Assembly (NCBI GenBank): GCA_903920215.1
Contig: CAIXLG010000181.1
Coordinates: 1-51,708, forward strand
Reading direction: 5' to 3'
DNA from: an uncultured Chlorobiaceae bacterium
GTDB lineage: Bacteria; Bacteroidota; Chlorobiia; Chlorobiales; Chlorobiaceae
DNA: 51,708 bases
In this document: piece after piece, positions 13,771-25,700 of the stretch
Position numbering within the stretch: position 1 is the stretch's first letter
Layout of the letters: the number at the start of each line of letters is the position of its first letter
The notes under the pieces: generated by a model
The model's input: the letters and a program-made list of their open reading frames with translations, nothing else
What the model was told of the DNA's origin: nothing
The model's database searches: none
Translations under genes and position numbers: made by a program

Positions 13771-15243
13771 TTAAACAAGCTTTGCGGCGAGAAACTCTTT
13801 GACTCTGGAAATCTCGATCCTCTCCTGTACGGCGGAGTCCCGATAGCGCACCGTTACCGTGTTCTCTTCCAGCGACTGGTGATCAACCGTGATACAGAAA
13901 GGGGTGCCGATTTCATCCTGCCTCCGGTAGCGCTTGCCGATAGAGCCGGCATCATCATACTGGATGAGAAAATCCGTGGACAGCTCATCACGCAGTTTGA
14001 GGGCAGCCTCACCCATTCCGCCCTTTTTCATCAGCGGCAGCACAGCAGCCTTTACCGGCGCAACTTTCGGCGACAGTCTCAGCACAACGCGCTCTTCGCC
14101 GTCAACAGTATCCTCAGTATATGCATCTGCGAGAAGCGCAAGGAAAAGTCGATCGCATCCGGCAGAGGTTTCAACAACATAAGGGATGTAACGCTCGTTG
14201 GTAAGCTGGTCGATATACTCCATGTTTTTGCCTGAAAACTCCTGATGCTGTTTCAGGTCAAAATCAGTTCTCGAGTGGATTCCTTCGATCTCCTCTATGC
14301 CGAACGGGAACTCAAACTTGATGTCGTAGGCAAGGTCGGCATAGTGAGCAAGCTTGTCATGCTTGTACCAGTGCAGTTTCTCTCTGCTGATACCGAGTGA
14401 TTCAGTGTACCAGTTAAATCGCTCCTCTCTCCATGCTTCAAACGCCTCAGCCTGGGTTCCTGGTTTTACAAAGTACTGCATCTCCATCTGTTCAAACTCA
14501 ACCATACGGAAGATGAAGTTGCCTTTGACGATCTCGTTTCGGAAAGCCTTGCCGATCTGTGCGATTCCAAAAGGGACCCTCATGCGCAACGATTCCCGGA
14601 CATTGTGGAAGTTCACAAAAATGCCCTGTGCTGTCTCCGGCCGCAGATAGACAATACTTGCTGTATCAGCCACAGCACCCATGTTGCACTGAAACATCAG
14701 GTTGAACTGACGCACCTCTGTCCAGTCTCCCGATCCTGTATCCTGAGCCTTGATTCCTTCTGTAATGATCAGCTCATAGAGTGCACGGTTTGAATCCTTT
14801 GCACCTCCAGCCGCTTCATATGTCGCCTGAACTTTCAGTGCATCCTCATCCTTGCCGTCGCGGCGGAGTTTTTCAATATGATTTTCAATCAGGTGGTCAG
14901 CACGGTAGCGTCTTTTGGTAGTCTTGTCATCAATCATCGGATCGTTAAAGCTCGACACATGTCCCGACGCCTCCCAGACCCTCGGATTCATCATAATCGA
15001 AGCATCAATCCCTACAATATTCTGATGGCGGCGCGTCATCGATTTCCACCACAGATCCTTGATATTCTTTTTAAGCTCACAGCCCAGTGGCCCATAGTCA
15101 AAGCACGAAGAGAGGCCTTCATATATCTCCGACGACTGAAAAATAAACCCGCGACGCTTAGCCAGTGAAACCAGTTTATGCATGACTTTATCAGGCGGCA
15201 GCTTCACGCTCTGCACCCGTTTCTGCTCAGAATTACTCATCAT
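13771..15243 (-). CDS. glyS: Glycyl-tRNA synthetase, dimeric type
   Basis: Charges tRNA-Gly with glycine. The 490-residue product is the single-chain alpha2 form, not the alpha2-beta2 form. It contains FQSSEIYEGLSSCFDYGPLG near the N-terminus, class II motif 2 (RPETAQGIFVNFHNV and PFGIAQIGKAFRNEI) and the glycine-site region ETSAGCDRLFLALL, followed by an anticodon-binding domain with VAPVKAAVLPL. An ATG three bases into the frame (13 bases before the next in-frame Met) makes the exact N-terminus uncertain by one residue. It is upstream of bchP with a 36-base gap, so they may be co-transcribed. Confidence 0.95.
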   Translation of the reverse strand: MMSNSEQKRVQSVKLPPDKVMHKLVSLAKRRGFIFQSSEIYEGLSSCFDYGPLGCELKKNIKDLWWKSMTRRHQNIVGIDASIMMNPRVWEASGHVSSFNDPMIDDKTTKRRYRADHLIENHIEKLRRDGKDEDALKVQATYEAAGGAKDSNRALYELIITEGIKAQDTGSGDWTEVRQFNLMFQCNMGAVADTASIVYLRPETAQGIFVNFHNVRESLRMRVPFGIAQIGKAFRNEIVKGNFIFRMVEFEQMEMQYFVKPGTQAEAFEAWREERFNWYTESLGISREKLHWYKHDKLAHYADLAYDIKFEFPFGIEEIEGIHSRTDFDLKQHQEFSGKNMEYIDQLTNERYIPYVVETSAGCDRLFLALLADAYTEDTVDGEERVVLRLSPKVAPVKAAVLPLMKKGGMGEAALKLRDELSTDFLIQYDDAGSIGKRYRRQDEIGTPFCITVDHQSLEENTVTVRYRDSAVQERIEISRVKEFLAAKLV

Positions 15244-15336
15244 TCAATCAAAATGTTATAAAAAAATCCCTTAGGGATTCACTGTTTCAATAAGAAACAA
15301 TGAATATAAGAAACAAAGCAGGATAATTTGCCAACC

Positions 15337-15402
15337 CCTCTTGTCATCCTGACCTCCCCCTCTTGTCATCCCGATCTCTTCCTCTTGTCATCCCGATCGA
15401 AG
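15337..15402. repeat. Three tandem copies of a 22-base repeat
   Basis: Units begin at 15337, 15359 and 15381, each starting CCTCTTGTCATCC followed by CGA or TGA, with exact 22-base spacing. The first 13 bases are identical in all three; the remainder varies. The last unit runs into GAAGAGAGGGATCTC. The array sits in the 190-base gap between clpS and glyS. Confidence 0.75.
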
Positions 15403-15435
15403 AGAGGGATCTCATGTTTCTCCGTCCAGAGCCTC

Positions 15436-15729
15436 TCACCCGGTCTGTATTTCAGTTTTAAGGGCGATCTCTTCAAGAATAGCGCTCACCTTCAGGCATG
15501 CGCCGATAGGACCGAAATAGACGATGCTCCGTCCTCGGGTATGGACTTCCCAGGTACAGCGCTCGGCATTCTGTCGGCTGCATCGTGTAGCCTTGATGAT
15601 CTGCCCGATTACCTCGTCGAAGGAGTGCTCTTCATCATTGAACAACACGACGCGATATGCGTCAAGCGTATCAGTCCCTGAGCTTTGTTCACTCTCTTTC
15701 GTTACCTGCCCTGGTAAAGATGCGTTCAT
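15436..15729 (-). CDS. clpS: ClpS-like adaptor protein
   Basis: ClpS hands N-degron substrates to the ClpAP protease. The 97-residue product has a variable polar N-terminus and then the ClpS core [20 protein letters not shown] (about residues 25-44) and an [13 protein letters not shown] stretch where ClpS proteins have EVHxxGxAVV. It is slightly divergent: the region after NAERC differs from the usual AEQIALE motif, so binding preference may differ. It stands alone between the LD-carboxypeptidase and glyS genes on the same strand. Confidence 0.8.
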   Translation of the reverse strand: MNASLPGQVTKESEQSSGTDTLDAYRVVLFNDEEHSFDEVIGQIIKATRCSRQNAERCTWEVHTRGRSIVYFGPIGACLKVSAILEEIALKTEIQTG

Positions 15730-15811
15730 GGTTATACCGTTCTATTGTTTTAAAACTGTAAAATAGGAAATGCATTCCTAAAGATGCAAGATCGGCGGAT
15801 ATTCAGGAGGG

Positions 15812-16756
15812 TTATGCAATAACCGGTTCAAGCGCTCCGAGCGAAAAAGTGCCGGTCGGAGATATCTGCAGTTTAAATCGGGCGCCGACAGGGATGGTCA
15901 TCAAATTTTGGATATGACCATAGGAGAGTCCTGAAAGAACAGCAGCTTGGTCATTGAGCGTACTGTAATATTCAAAGACCCTTTTTATTCGTTCATCATC
16001 ACCGGTTTTTTCCCGTTCGCCGGAGAATTGTCCAAACAGGAGAGCGCTGCATCGGGCAAGAAGGTTTGCATTGTTAAGATGCGAAAGCATGCGGTCAATG
16101 CGGTATGCAGCCTCGTTGATGTCTTCCAGAAAAAGAAGCGTCTTGTTGAAGGAAGGAAGAAAGGGTGTCCCAATCATGGAGGAGAGAACAGAAAGGTTGC
16201 CTCCGATGAGCTGCCCTTCCGCAGTGCCTTCTCTCATGCAGGTGACAGGATGACTTTTATGGTTCTGAAGCGAAAGGGCATAGCCCGGAGAGGTAAGCAT
16301 ACCCCAGAAGTGCTCTTCGGTATACGGTGTTGGGGAGTGAAGCTCAGTGGCCAGCATAGGGCCGGAAAAACTTATAAGACCTGTTTTTGCATACAGGGCA
16401 AGAGAGAGAGCTGTAATATCAGAATACCCTGCAAGGATTTTCGGGTTGGCCGCTATCAGGCTGTAATCGATGTTGTTCAAAAGGCGCGCAGCTCCGGCTC
16501 CTCCTCTCAGGCAGAATATTGCCTGAACCGAAGGGTCACTGAACATGTCGTGAATATCGTGCAGCTTCTCTTTGTCGGCAATGGCAGGATCAGGATCAAT
16601 ACGGTTCAGGTGGAGAGACGGCTTGACGTTGTAGCCGTTTTTTTCAAGATAGCTTACCGCCTGCCCGATTTTTTCAGGATAAGCGCAATGTGAGGAAGGG
16701 GAGATAAGCCCGATTGTATCTCCCTTGCGCAGGGCTTTTGGTGTGAGGTTTTTCAT
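15812..16756 (-). CDS. LD-carboxypeptidase (S66 family)
   Basis: Cleaves the L,D bond of murein tetrapeptides during cell-wall recycling; some relatives act on microcin C-type toxins. The 314-residue product starts MKNLTPKALRKGDTIGLISP. The nucleophile is Ser112 in AGYSDITAL. Supporting motifs are LRGGAGAARLL, FLEDINEAAYRIDRML (catalytic Glu region) and GLSYGH (His). A GTG at 16777 gives seven extra residues but lies inside the atpC terminator stem, so ATG at 16756 is preferred. No strong ribosome binding site is visible for either. Confidence 0.87.
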   Translation of the reverse strand: MKNLTPKALRKGDTIGLISPSSHCAYPEKIGQAVSYLEKNGYNVKPSLHLNRIDPDPAIADKEKLHDIHDMFSDPSVQAIFCLRGGAGAARLLNNIDYSLIAANPKILAGYSDITALSLALYAKTGLISFSGPMLATELHSPTPYTEEHFWGMLTSPGYALSLQNHKSHPVTCMREGTAEGQLIGGNLSVLSSMIGTPFLPSFNKTLLFLEDINEAAYRIDRMLSHLNNANLLARCSALLFGQFSGEREKTGDDERIKRVFEYYSTLNDQAAVLSGLSYGHIQNLMTIPVGARFKLQISPTGTFSLGALEPVIA

Positions 16757-16762
16757 AAAACC

Positions 16763-16795
16763 AAAAAACATCAGCACCCGGTGAGGATGCTGATG
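16763..16795 (-). terminator. Rho-independent terminator of atpD-atpC
   Basis: Stem CATCAGCA (16769-16776) pairs with TGCTGATG (16788-16795), with two further CC/GG pairs. On the - strand it is followed by six T (A run at 16763-16768). It lies 22 bases after the atpC stop and before the LD-carboxypeptidase start. Confidence 0.88.
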
Positions 16796-16817
16796 TTTTC
16801 AATTCATTGGCATGAAA

Positions 16818-17084
16818 TCAGGAAATAGTTTCAGTCAGCAGAATGGCTTTGTTGCCGCTGACTTCCAGAAAGCCGTCCGAGATGGTAAATGATTGTTCGG
16901 TGCGATCTGCCAGAGCAAGTTTGACCTTGCCGGTTTTCAGTGAAGAGAGCAGAGGTGCATGGTTTTTCAGTATCTGAAATTGACCTTCTTCTCCTGGTGC
17001 GGTTACACTGACAACCTCCCCCGAAAAATAGAGCTTCTGGGGAGTGACGATCTCTATATTGAACCCTTTATCGGAATTCGCCAT
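16818..17084 (-). CDS. atpC: ATP synthase epsilon subunit
   Basis: Central-stalk subunit of F1. The 88-residue product has the beta-sandwich domain only ([36 protein letters not shown] region) and lacks the C-terminal helical hairpin found in longer epsilon subunits. Such short forms are typical of Chlorobi and some other groups; the short form cannot act as the usual extended-helix brake. It follows atpD by 14 bases and is the last gene before a clear terminator. No other ATP synthase genes lie here, in keeping with the split atp operons of this group. Confidence 0.92.
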   Translation of the reverse strand: MANSDKGFNIEIVTPQKLYFSGEVVSVTAPGEEGQFQILKNHAPLLSSLKTGKVKLALADRTEQSFTISDGFLEVSGNKAILLTETIS

Positions 17085-17098
17085 AATTCTTGCTAAGT

Positions 17099-18508
<1,410 letters not shown>

Positions 18509-18615
18509 TTATAGAGTAATCAAACGTTCAGGCATCCATTCAGTAATTGGGGGCCCTTTTTTAATCGGGAATTACAGGTTCTGAGTATCCCGTTATAATG
18601 GTAGTTCATGAAACG

Positions 18616-18688
18616 AGCCACCTGCGGGAGTCGAACCCACGACCTACTATTTACGAAACAGTTGCTCTACCAACTGAGCTAAGGTGGC
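18616..18688 (-). tRNA. tRNA-Thr (anticodon CGU)
   Basis: Read on the - strand, the 73-base gene folds into a full cloverleaf. The acceptor stem GCCACCT pairs with AGGTGGC and the D stem is GCTC/GAGC. The anticodon stem ACTGT/ATAGT has one G-U pair, and the loop TTCGTAA gives anticodon CGU, which reads ACG. The T arm is GTGGG-TTCGACT-CCCGC. The terminal CCA is not encoded. Confidence 0.95.
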
Positions 18689-18850
18689 CTAAGCATATAA
18701 AACAAATCAAGCCTAAATATAATTTTTTTGATGCAGAAACACAAAGATAAATACATCCCATTTATAGCGTTCAAAAAAAAGAAGAATTGTATATTAGGTG
18801 ATGGAGAATGGAATGTTGTAGCTTTTTTTAACTGGAACTGAGTAAGAAAA

Positions 18851-19396
18851 ATGATGAAGATGGTGAGGGATTCTGCACGCGTAATTATGGTGGGTTGTTT
18901 TTTGTGGGTGGCTTTAGCCGGGTCGCTGTTTGCAGCACCTTCTGCAGATGCTCCTCCTCCGGTTCCGGCTTTTTCGGTTGTATCTCTTGATGGGAAAGCT
19001 CTAGGTTCGGCAAACCTTGCCGGTACAACATATATCGTCAATTTCTTTGCATCCTGGTGCCCGCCCTGCCGTTCAGAAATTCCTGATATGGTTGCCCTTC
19101 AGAACCAATACGGTCGAAAAGGCTTTACGTTTATCGGTGTAGCTGTTAATGAAACTGAACCAAAGATTCGCGACTTCATCAAAACAAACAGGATCACCTA
19201 TCCTGTTGTTATGGCTAACGAGCAGATAGTCAATGCGTTCAGCCGGTATGCAGATGGCGGTATACGTGCAATTCCAACCTCTTTTGTTGTCAACTCTTCA
19301 GGCAGGATTACCCAGGTTATTACCGGGGCAAGAAGTAAAGAGGTTTTTGAAAAAATAATTCTTGATACTGTCAGGAAACACAAGAGCTCTAAATAA
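18851..19396 (+). CDS. TlpA-like exported thioredoxin family protein
   Basis: Exported thiol-disulfide protein, probably a reductant for periplasmic proteins such as c-type cytochromes. The 181-residue product has an N-terminal signal segment (about residues 11-28, ending in SLFAAP), a Pro-rich linker, and a thioredoxin fold of the TlpA/ResA type with FFASWCPPCRSEIPD; the active-site cysteines are Cys70 and Cys73. The cis-Pro loop IPTSFVVNSSG is present. It is monocistronic, with a terminator before pckG. Partners cannot be told from the window. Confidence 0.88.
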   Translation: MMKMVRDSARVIMVGCFLWVALAGSLFAAPSADAPPPVPAFSVVSLDGKALGSANLAGTTYIVNFFASWCPPCRSEIPDMVALQNQYGRKGFTFIGVAVNETEPKIRDFIKTNRITYPVVMANEQIVNAFSRYADGGIRAIPTSFVVNSSGRITQVITGARSKEVFEKIILDTVRKHKSSK

Positions 19397-19469
19397 AGTC
19401 CTCATCCAATGATTGATGGTTGTCAGACCCGGATGATATTTAATATCCTGGACATATTGTTTCCTTATA

Positions 19470-19504
19470 CGTCCGTAGCTACTGGTGGTTGCGGGCGTTT
19501 TTTT
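19470..19504 (+). terminator. Rho-independent terminator after the TlpA-like gene
   Basis: Stem CGTCCG (19470-19475) pairs with CGGGCG (19492-19497), with one G-U pair, followed by seven T. It separates the TlpA-like gene from pckG. Confidence 0.7.
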
Positions 19505-19535
19505 GTTTAACCGTTAGCCAAAAAAAAGCAAGATC

Positions 19536-21401
19536 ATGACGTTAATTCAGATTAATCCTCCGGATTATGTGAAAAACAAGAAGCTGATTCAGTGGGTGCA
19601 GCAGACCGCTGATCTCTGTCGTCCAAGTTCTGTTCACTGGTGCGATGGTACCCAGGAAGAGTACGATACCCTCTGTCAGCAGATGGTGAAGAGCGGCACA
19701 TTCGTCAAGCTTAACGAAGAAAAACGTCCGAACAGCTTTCTCTGCCGTTCGGATCCGAGCGATGTAGCCAGAGTTGAGGACCGTACCTACATCTGCAGTC
19801 TCCGTCGCCAGGATGCCGGGCCAACCAACAACTGGGTTGCACCAAAAGAGATGAAAGAGACTCTCAATGAGCTTTTCAACGGCTGTATGGAAGGCAGAAC
19901 CATGTATGTCATTCCTTTCAGTATGGGACCTCTCGGCTCGCATATTGCCCATATTGGGGTTGAGATTTCCGATTCTCCTTATGTCGTGACCAACATGCGC
20001 ATCATGACGAGAATGGGTCGCAGTGTCATCGACCTTCTTGGTGAAACCAAAGAGTTTGTTCCTTGTCTGCACTCTGTCGGCGCACCGCTTGAGCCCGGCG
20101 CAATAGATGTCCCGTGGCCATGCAATGGAAAGAAATATATAGTTCATTTCCCTGAAGAGCGCTCGATTGTCTCTTACGGCAGTGGCTATGGCGGTAATGC
20201 TCTCCTTGGCAAAAAATGCTTTGCGCTTCGTATCGCCTCTTCCATGGCTCGTGATGAAGGCTGGCTTGCCGAGCATATGCTGATTCTCGGTGTTGAATCT
20301 CCTGCCGGTGAAAAAACTTATGTCGGAGCGGCATTTCCGAGTGCCTGCGGTAAAACAAATTTTGCAATGCTTATCCCGCCTGACTCTTTTGAGGGTTGGA
20401 AAGTAACAACTATCGGTGACGATATTGCCTGGATCAAGCCGGGTGAAGATGGTCGTCTTCATGCCATCAATCCTGAATATGGCTTTTTCGGTGTTGCTCC
20501 CGGTACGTCGGAACAATCAAATCCGAATGCCATGGCGACTCTCTCGAAGAACTGTATCTTTACTAACGTTGCCATGACCCCTGATGGTGATGTCTGGTGG
20601 GAGGGAATGACAAAAGTTCCGCCTGATGAGCTTATCGATTGGCAGGGTAATCGCTGGACTCCTGATTGTGGCAGGGTTTCATCCCATCCTAATGCCCGCT
20701 TTACCTCTCCGGCAAGTCAGTGTCCTTCGCTTGATCCCGACTGGGAAAATCCAGTTGGAGTGCCTATCAGTGCCTTTATTTTCGGTGGGCGACGCGGTGA
20801 TACAGTTCCTCTTGTCTATCAGTCGGCAAACTGGAATTTTGGTGTCTACCTCGCAGCAACAATGGGGTCTGAAAAAACTGCTGCAGCCGCCGGGACGATT
20901 GGTGATGTTCGTCGCGATCCTTTTGCCATGATTCCTTTCTGCGGTTACCACATGGGTGATTACTTCAACCACTGGCTCCATGTTGGACGCACTTTACAGG
21001 AACCTCCGAGAATTTTCGGTGTCAACTGGTTTCGTAAAGATGAAAACGGCAAGTTTCTCTGGCCGGGTTTCGGCGATAATATGCGCGTACTGCAATGGAT
21101 TGTCGGTCGTGTTCGTGGACATGCTGCCGCAGTGGAAAGTCCGCTCGGCTGGATGCCGAAGTATGAGTCGATCAATTGGACCGGTCTGGATGAAATGACT
21201 TCAGAGAAGTTTTCAAAACTGATGTCAGTGGATCGTGAAGCATGGAAAAAAGAGCTTCTTTCTCATGAAGAGCTTTTTGCCATGATTTACGACAGGCTGC
21301 CCAAAGAGTTTACCCATATCAGGGAGCTGATGCTTTCAACACTCTGGCTCTCTCCAAGGCACTGGTCACTGGCTCCGGAGGATTATTCCCAGGACAGCTG
21401 A
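19536..21401 (+). CDS. pckG: Phosphoenolpyruvate carboxykinase (GTP)
   Basis: Interconverts oxaloacetate and PEP using GTP, linking the reductive TCA cycle or acetate assimilation to sugar synthesis. The 621-residue protein matches the GTP-dependent family: [13 protein letters not shown], the kinase P-loop [12 protein letters not shown] with the hyper-reactive Cys271, the metal-site region [30 protein letters not shown], and [23 protein letters not shown] for the nucleotide site. Length is normal. It is flanked on both sides by hairpin terminators, so it is probably transcribed alone. Confidence 0.97.
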   Translation: MTLIQINPPDYVKNKKLIQWVQQTADLCRPSSVHWCDGTQEEYDTLCQQMVKSGTFVKLNEEKRPNSFLCRSDPSDVARVEDRTYICSLRRQDAGPTNNWVAPKEMKETLNELFNGCMEGRTMYVIPFSMGPLGSHIAHIGVEISDSPYVVTNMRIMTRMGRSVIDLLGETKEFVPCLHSVGAPLEPGAIDVPWPCNGKKYIVHFPEERSIVSYGSGYGGNALLGKKCFALRIASSMARDEGWLAEHMLILGVESPAGEKTYVGAAFPSACGKTNFAMLIPPDSFEGWKVTTIGDDIAWIKPGEDGRLHAINPEYGFFGVAPGTSEQSNPNAMATLSKNCIFTNVAMTPDGDVWWEGMTKVPPDELIDWQGNRWTPDCGRVSSHPNARFTSPASQCPSLDPDWENPVGVPISAFIFGGRRGDTVPLVYQSANWNFGVYLAATMGSEKTAAAAGTIGDVRRDPFAMIPFCGYHMGDYFNHWLHVGRTLQEPPRIFGVNWFRKDENGKFLWPGFGDNMRVLQWIVGRVRGHAAAVESPLGWMPKYESINWTGLDEMTSEKFSKLMSVDREAWKKELLSHEELFAMIYDRLPKEFTHIRELMLSTLWLSPRHWSLAPEDYSQDS

Positions 21402-21415
21402 CGGAAGTGGTTTAC

Positions 21416-21459
21416 ATACAATAGAGAAGGCGCCCTCAAAGGCGCCTTCTCTATTGTAT
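21416..21459. terminator. Bidirectional terminator between pckG and dodecin
   Basis: A perfect 19-base inverted repeat (21416-21434 and 21441-21459) with a six-base loop CTCAAA; the inner stem is GAGAAGGCGCC. It starts 14 bases after the pckG stop and ends 16 bases before the end of the convergent dodecin gene, so it can serve both. There is no long T tract. Confidence 0.85.
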
Positions 21460-21475
21460 CATAAAAATCTCAGCA

Positions 21476-21688
21476 TCAATGCTCGTCGAGGGTGAAGCCG
21501 ATTTTTATAGTCACCTGCCAGTAGGCAATTTTCTGGTTCTCTACATGGCCGCGGGTCTCTACGATTTCAACCCACTTGATATTTCTGATTGATTCGGAAG
21601 CTTTGGCAACAGCATTATTGACAGCTTCTTCAATGCTTGTTGGCGAAGAGCCTACAATTTCGATTTTCTTATAAATGTGAGCGCTCAT
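21476..21688 (-). CDS. Dodecin family flavin-binding protein
   Basis: Dodecins form twelve-subunit shells that store flavin. The 70-residue product is full length and has the family pattern: YKKIEIVGSSPTSIEEAV, the flavin-stacking Trp39 in IKWVEIVETRG, and Gln58 in AYWQVTIKIGF. The gene is alone on its strand and shares a terminator with pckG. The flavin type is not visible from sequence. Confidence 0.9.
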   Translation of the reverse strand: MSAHIYKKIEIVGSSPTSIEEAVNNAVAKASESIRNIKWVEIVETRGHVENQKIAYWQVTIKIGFTLDEH

Positions 21689-21828
21689 GGCGTGTCATGG
21701 TTTAAGTGCTTTGAAAAAAGAAGGTACACGTAAGGTGACGCGTGCGTCAGATCAGCACTCATATTAGCAATTAAGGCGAAATCTTCAAAACAACCTTTCT
21801 CTGCACAGGTATCATTGGTTATTTTTTT

Positions 21829-22698
21829 TCAACAGGCACTCTCATTTTCATCGCGGGGATTCCTGATACGATTTTCAGCAGAAAGGGATGCCTTGCTATA
21901 TGCAGCTTCCATTGCGTTGATAAAGTTATTGTCTGAACGCCAGAACGGAATTGTTCCGAGTCGTTTTATTATCGACGCATGCACTTTTGGCAGAGCATGG
22001 GTGATTGAGTGTTCGGTTGTCAGGATTGTTCCCCAGAAGGTATGGTCGGATGGAAGTACTTCGGGTGGGGCTACTGGCTCGTTCAGTTCCTTTTTTAACT
22101 TGTTGCCTTGCTGCCGGTTGCCGATAGCCTTGAGAAAAGCATTTTTGTCCATTCCCCGTAAGGTGAATAAGAGAAATGGGTCACGGTCAAAGGCTTCTGC
22201 CATGAGATAGATAACGGCAGCGATGTGTTTGCAGGGGTTCGAGTAGTCAGGGCATGAACAGGTGCTCTGCAGATCATTGTATTTCACTGGAAAGAGAGGG
22301 ATTTTTAAGGTGTTACATACCTGCACCATGCTTTCCGGCATTTCGCTGCTGAGGAGTTGTGCTATAGAGAGCGGTTGTGCAGCAAGTTTGGCGGTCAATA
22401 TATCCTGCTGCATTTTCGAATAAGGGTTGAGCTTGATCGATACCTTGTAAGGTGTTGATCTTGAACCCTGAACTTTGGCCGATACCCCTTTGGCGGTAAT
22501 GACAAGGTCAGTGACCTGGCCGCTCCGTGCATAGGATTTCCCGCGCACAAGTCTTGATCCGACAGGAAAACTTTCGAGTGTATCAATCCATTGTTTCCCC
22601 CACCATGTTTTAGCAAACGCTCCCCGTTTATTTTGCGCCTTAATGCCCCCTTTAACAGCTTTAGGCTTCGAAGAGGAGGAGTATAGATACCATCCCAT
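21829..22698 (-). CDS. SWIM zinc finger protein, partner of the SNF2 helicase
   Basis: A 289-residue protein with an N-terminal MGWYLY start, a basic region (KRGAFAKTWWGKQWIDTLESF), and a SWIM zinc finger, CSCPDYSNPCKH, near residue 160. SWIM domains bind DNA or protein. The start at 22698 is preferred because a GGGAG lies about nine bases upstream and the family starts with MGWYLY; a longer frame from 22728 would overlap the helicase stop. It begins four bases after the SNF2 gene stop, and this pairing recurs in many bacteria. The role is probably in DNA repair or remodelling, but it is unproven. Confidence 0.82.
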   Translation of the reverse strand: MGWYLYSSSSKPKAVKGGIKAQNKRGAFAKTWWGKQWIDTLESFPVGSRLVRGKSYARSGQVTDLVITAKGVSAKVQGSRSTPYKVSIKLNPYSKMQQDILTAKLAAQPLSIAQLLSSEMPESMVQVCNTLKIPLFPVKYNDLQSTCSCPDYSNPCKHIAAVIYLMAEAFDRDPFLLFTLRGMDKNAFLKAIGNRQQGNKLKKELNEPVAPPEVLPSDHTFWGTILTTEHSITHALPKVHASIIKRLGTIPFWRSDNNFINAMEAAYSKASLSAENRIRNPRDENESAC

Positions 22699-22702
22699 AA
22701 GG

Positions 22703-25700
22703 TTATTCTCCCGATGCGTCTTGACCAAGCATAATCAGGTTACGCAAATCATTATTTGACAGCTCGGTAAGCCACTGCTCTCCGGTACCGAGAACCTGGC
22801 CGGCAACCGCTGTTTTTTTATCAATCATATCATCAATACGCTCTTCGAGTGTCCCGGCAGTGATGAATTTATGAACCTCGACGTTTTTATTCTGCCCGAT
22901 ACGAAATGCCCTGTCAGTCGCCTGATTCTCTACGGCAGGGTTCCACCACCGGTCATAGTGAATGACATGATTGGCTGAGGTAAGATTGAGGCCAGTTCCT
23001 CCGGCCTTAAGCGAAAGAATGAAGATTCCTGGCGATTGGCTCTCTTGCTGAAAGGTATCGAGCATCTGATCCCGCTTTTTTTTGCTGACGCCACCATGCA
23101 GAAAAAATACCTCTTCCCCGTACAGCTGTTGAAGGTATCGCTGAATGATTTTGCCCATTTGGGTAAACTGGGTAAAAATAAGAGTTTTTTCTCCTGCTTC
23201 GCGGATTTCATCAAGGAGTTCAGTCAGGCGCTGCAATTTGCCCGAGCGGTTATCAATGGCGGAATTATCGCCAAGAAAATGAGCCGGGTGATTGCAGACT
23301 TGTTTAAGTTTGAGCAGGAGGGCAAGGACAAGTCCACGCCTGTCAATGCCTTCTGCTGAAACGATTTTTTCGTGCAGTTCGTCTACAACCGCCTTGTAAA
23401 GTGAGGCTTGTTCTTTGGTGAGGGTGCAATACTCCTTCATTTCAATTTTATCCGGCAGATCTGAAATAATTGAAGAGTCGGTTTTCATGCGGCGAAGAAT
23501 AAAAGGTCCGGTCAGCCTTTTCAATCGAGTTGATGCTTCGGTATCTCCATACCACTGTATCGGAGTATAAAAGTTGTCTCTGAAAAAGTGCTGGGTACCG
23601 AGAAAACCTGGATTGAGAAAATCCATCAGTGCCCAAAGGTCGCCGACATGGTTTTCAACCGGTGTACCGGTCAGAGCAATACGGTAATCCGCTCGAACTG
23701 AACGGGCTGCTTTTGACTGCTTTGTTTCCGGGTTTTTGATATTCTGTGCCTCATCAAGCACAACACCAGCCCACGATATCTCTGAAATAAGTTCAGTATC
23801 ACGCATAAGCAGGCCATAGCTGGAAATAACAAGAGCAACGTCCTTTGCAGCTTTGCAAAATTTGTCGGCTTTCATCCTGTCGATGCCGTGATGGATCAGT
23901 ATGCTTAAATCAGGAGTGAACTGTTCAGCTTCTTTGCGCCAGTTGTTGACGACGGAGGTCGGGCATATCAGCAGTACAGCTCTTTTTTCGCCCAGCTCTC
24001 GCTCTCTTTGAATCATGGCAAGAGTCTGGATAGTTTTGCCGAGTCCCATGTCATCAGCAAGGCAGGCTCCGAGCCCCCATTGCCGAAGAAACGAAAGCCA
24101 TGAATAACCGCGCTCCTGATAGGCCCTGAGCGTTCCATGAAACTGCTCAGGTTGCTGGAGCATCTCGAACTGGCTGTGACCCGAAAGTTTTTCCAGCAAG
24201 TCCTGAAGCCATCCATCGACCTCTATTGAGCGATCGAGCACTCCATCCTCTTTTCTTTTCGCGCCAAGTGCTGTTGTGAGGATATGCCGGGCTGTCAGCT
24301 CTTCCGTTGATTTTTTTTCCAGAAAACGAACAGCAGCGGCAAGCTCTTTATGATCAAGCTGTGTCCATTGTCCGCGCACTTTCAAGAGCGGCGCTTTCAG
24401 TGCGGCTAATGTTTTAAGTTCATCCAGGTCAAGCTCTTCGTTACCGAGAGCCGCAGCATAATCGCAGGCAATCATAGTGTCGAGAGTCAGGCCGGAGCCG
24501 CTTCCATGCATTGCAGGTGCTTTCGCTTTTGTCTTGATACCAATTCGATTGAACCCTCCACGCCCGCTCCACCACGATGGAAGCATGACAATTAAACCCG
24601 TACTTCGAAGAAGTTCGGCATACTCTGCAAGGAACCTGTAAGCCCCTTCGGCATCAAGGGTAAAGCCCCCGGGATTTTTCTTTTTCAGGCTCTCAGTGAC
24701 GGCTGGATAAAGACCGGAAGCCTGACCTAACGCGGTCAATATAAATTCAGAATAATCTGTTGCATAGGATTTGATGTGTTGCGAGGCTGAGCTGTCTGGT
24801 TTCCACAGTTCCCCTACATCAAGTATCAGACTTGGATCAGCCTTCAGCTGAAGTTGATAGATGACCTGCCAGAGATCTTTGTTTTTACCAGTTTCTGCCG
24901 GCTCTGCCAGCCGGAAGCAGAAGGTGAACGGGGAAGACTCAAGCACATCGATAGGACGCCGCCATAGCGTGAGCTGGCGGCCAAGCTCTTCAATTTCACG
25001 CAATGTATCCCATACTATTTGAGGTTTAGCACTCGTCAGTGCCTGTAACCAGGCATCATGAATGCTGTCAGATTGAGTGCGTCTTACTGTGTTTATTTTT
25101 TCCGAAGGGCGTATTATGGTGTCAACCATAGAAGAGAGCACTCTCTTCAAGACTCTTGATTTTGCTTCTTCCGGGGGCTTGGTATCACTTCTGTTTATTG
25201 ATCGGCATACAGGTGGCATGTTCTCTGCAAGTTTGTCCAGCACTATTGAGGCCGCAGTGTCAGGACAGGGAATCCATCGGGCTTCCCATACAGTATTGTG
25301 TAAAATCACCGAAGGAAGAAACAGTTGGCTTGCAACTACGTTCAGGGCGTTTTGCAAAACCTGCCGAACCCAAGCGATCGAATTACCGAATATGATGCCG
25401 CTCTCGGGAATGTTTCCCCTTTCGGCAAGACTCGAAAGTTCCTGCAGGGAGTTGATGTCAAGCGGAAGAGCGGTAATGTGAAAAGACTGGAGACTCTCTT
25501 TGCTGCGCCGGTCAGGATCTTCAGCAATAAGAGCAGATGAGGGAAGAGGCTCTTTACCCCTGCAAGGGAGCCATGCGGTAAGTTCTTCTGTTTTATTTTT
25601 ACGGACACGAAGAGAAATACCGATACATTTTAAGGCCTTCCTCAGTTCACTGATGTTGCCAGGTTGGTTCCCCTCACTCCAGAGCATCGGAGTCCCATCC

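Noticed and set aside
13771-13790. AAGCTT-AAAC-AAGCTT hairpin at the glyS stop as a terminator
   Set aside because: Short AT-rich stem inside the coding end, no T tract, and bchP follows closely on the same strand.
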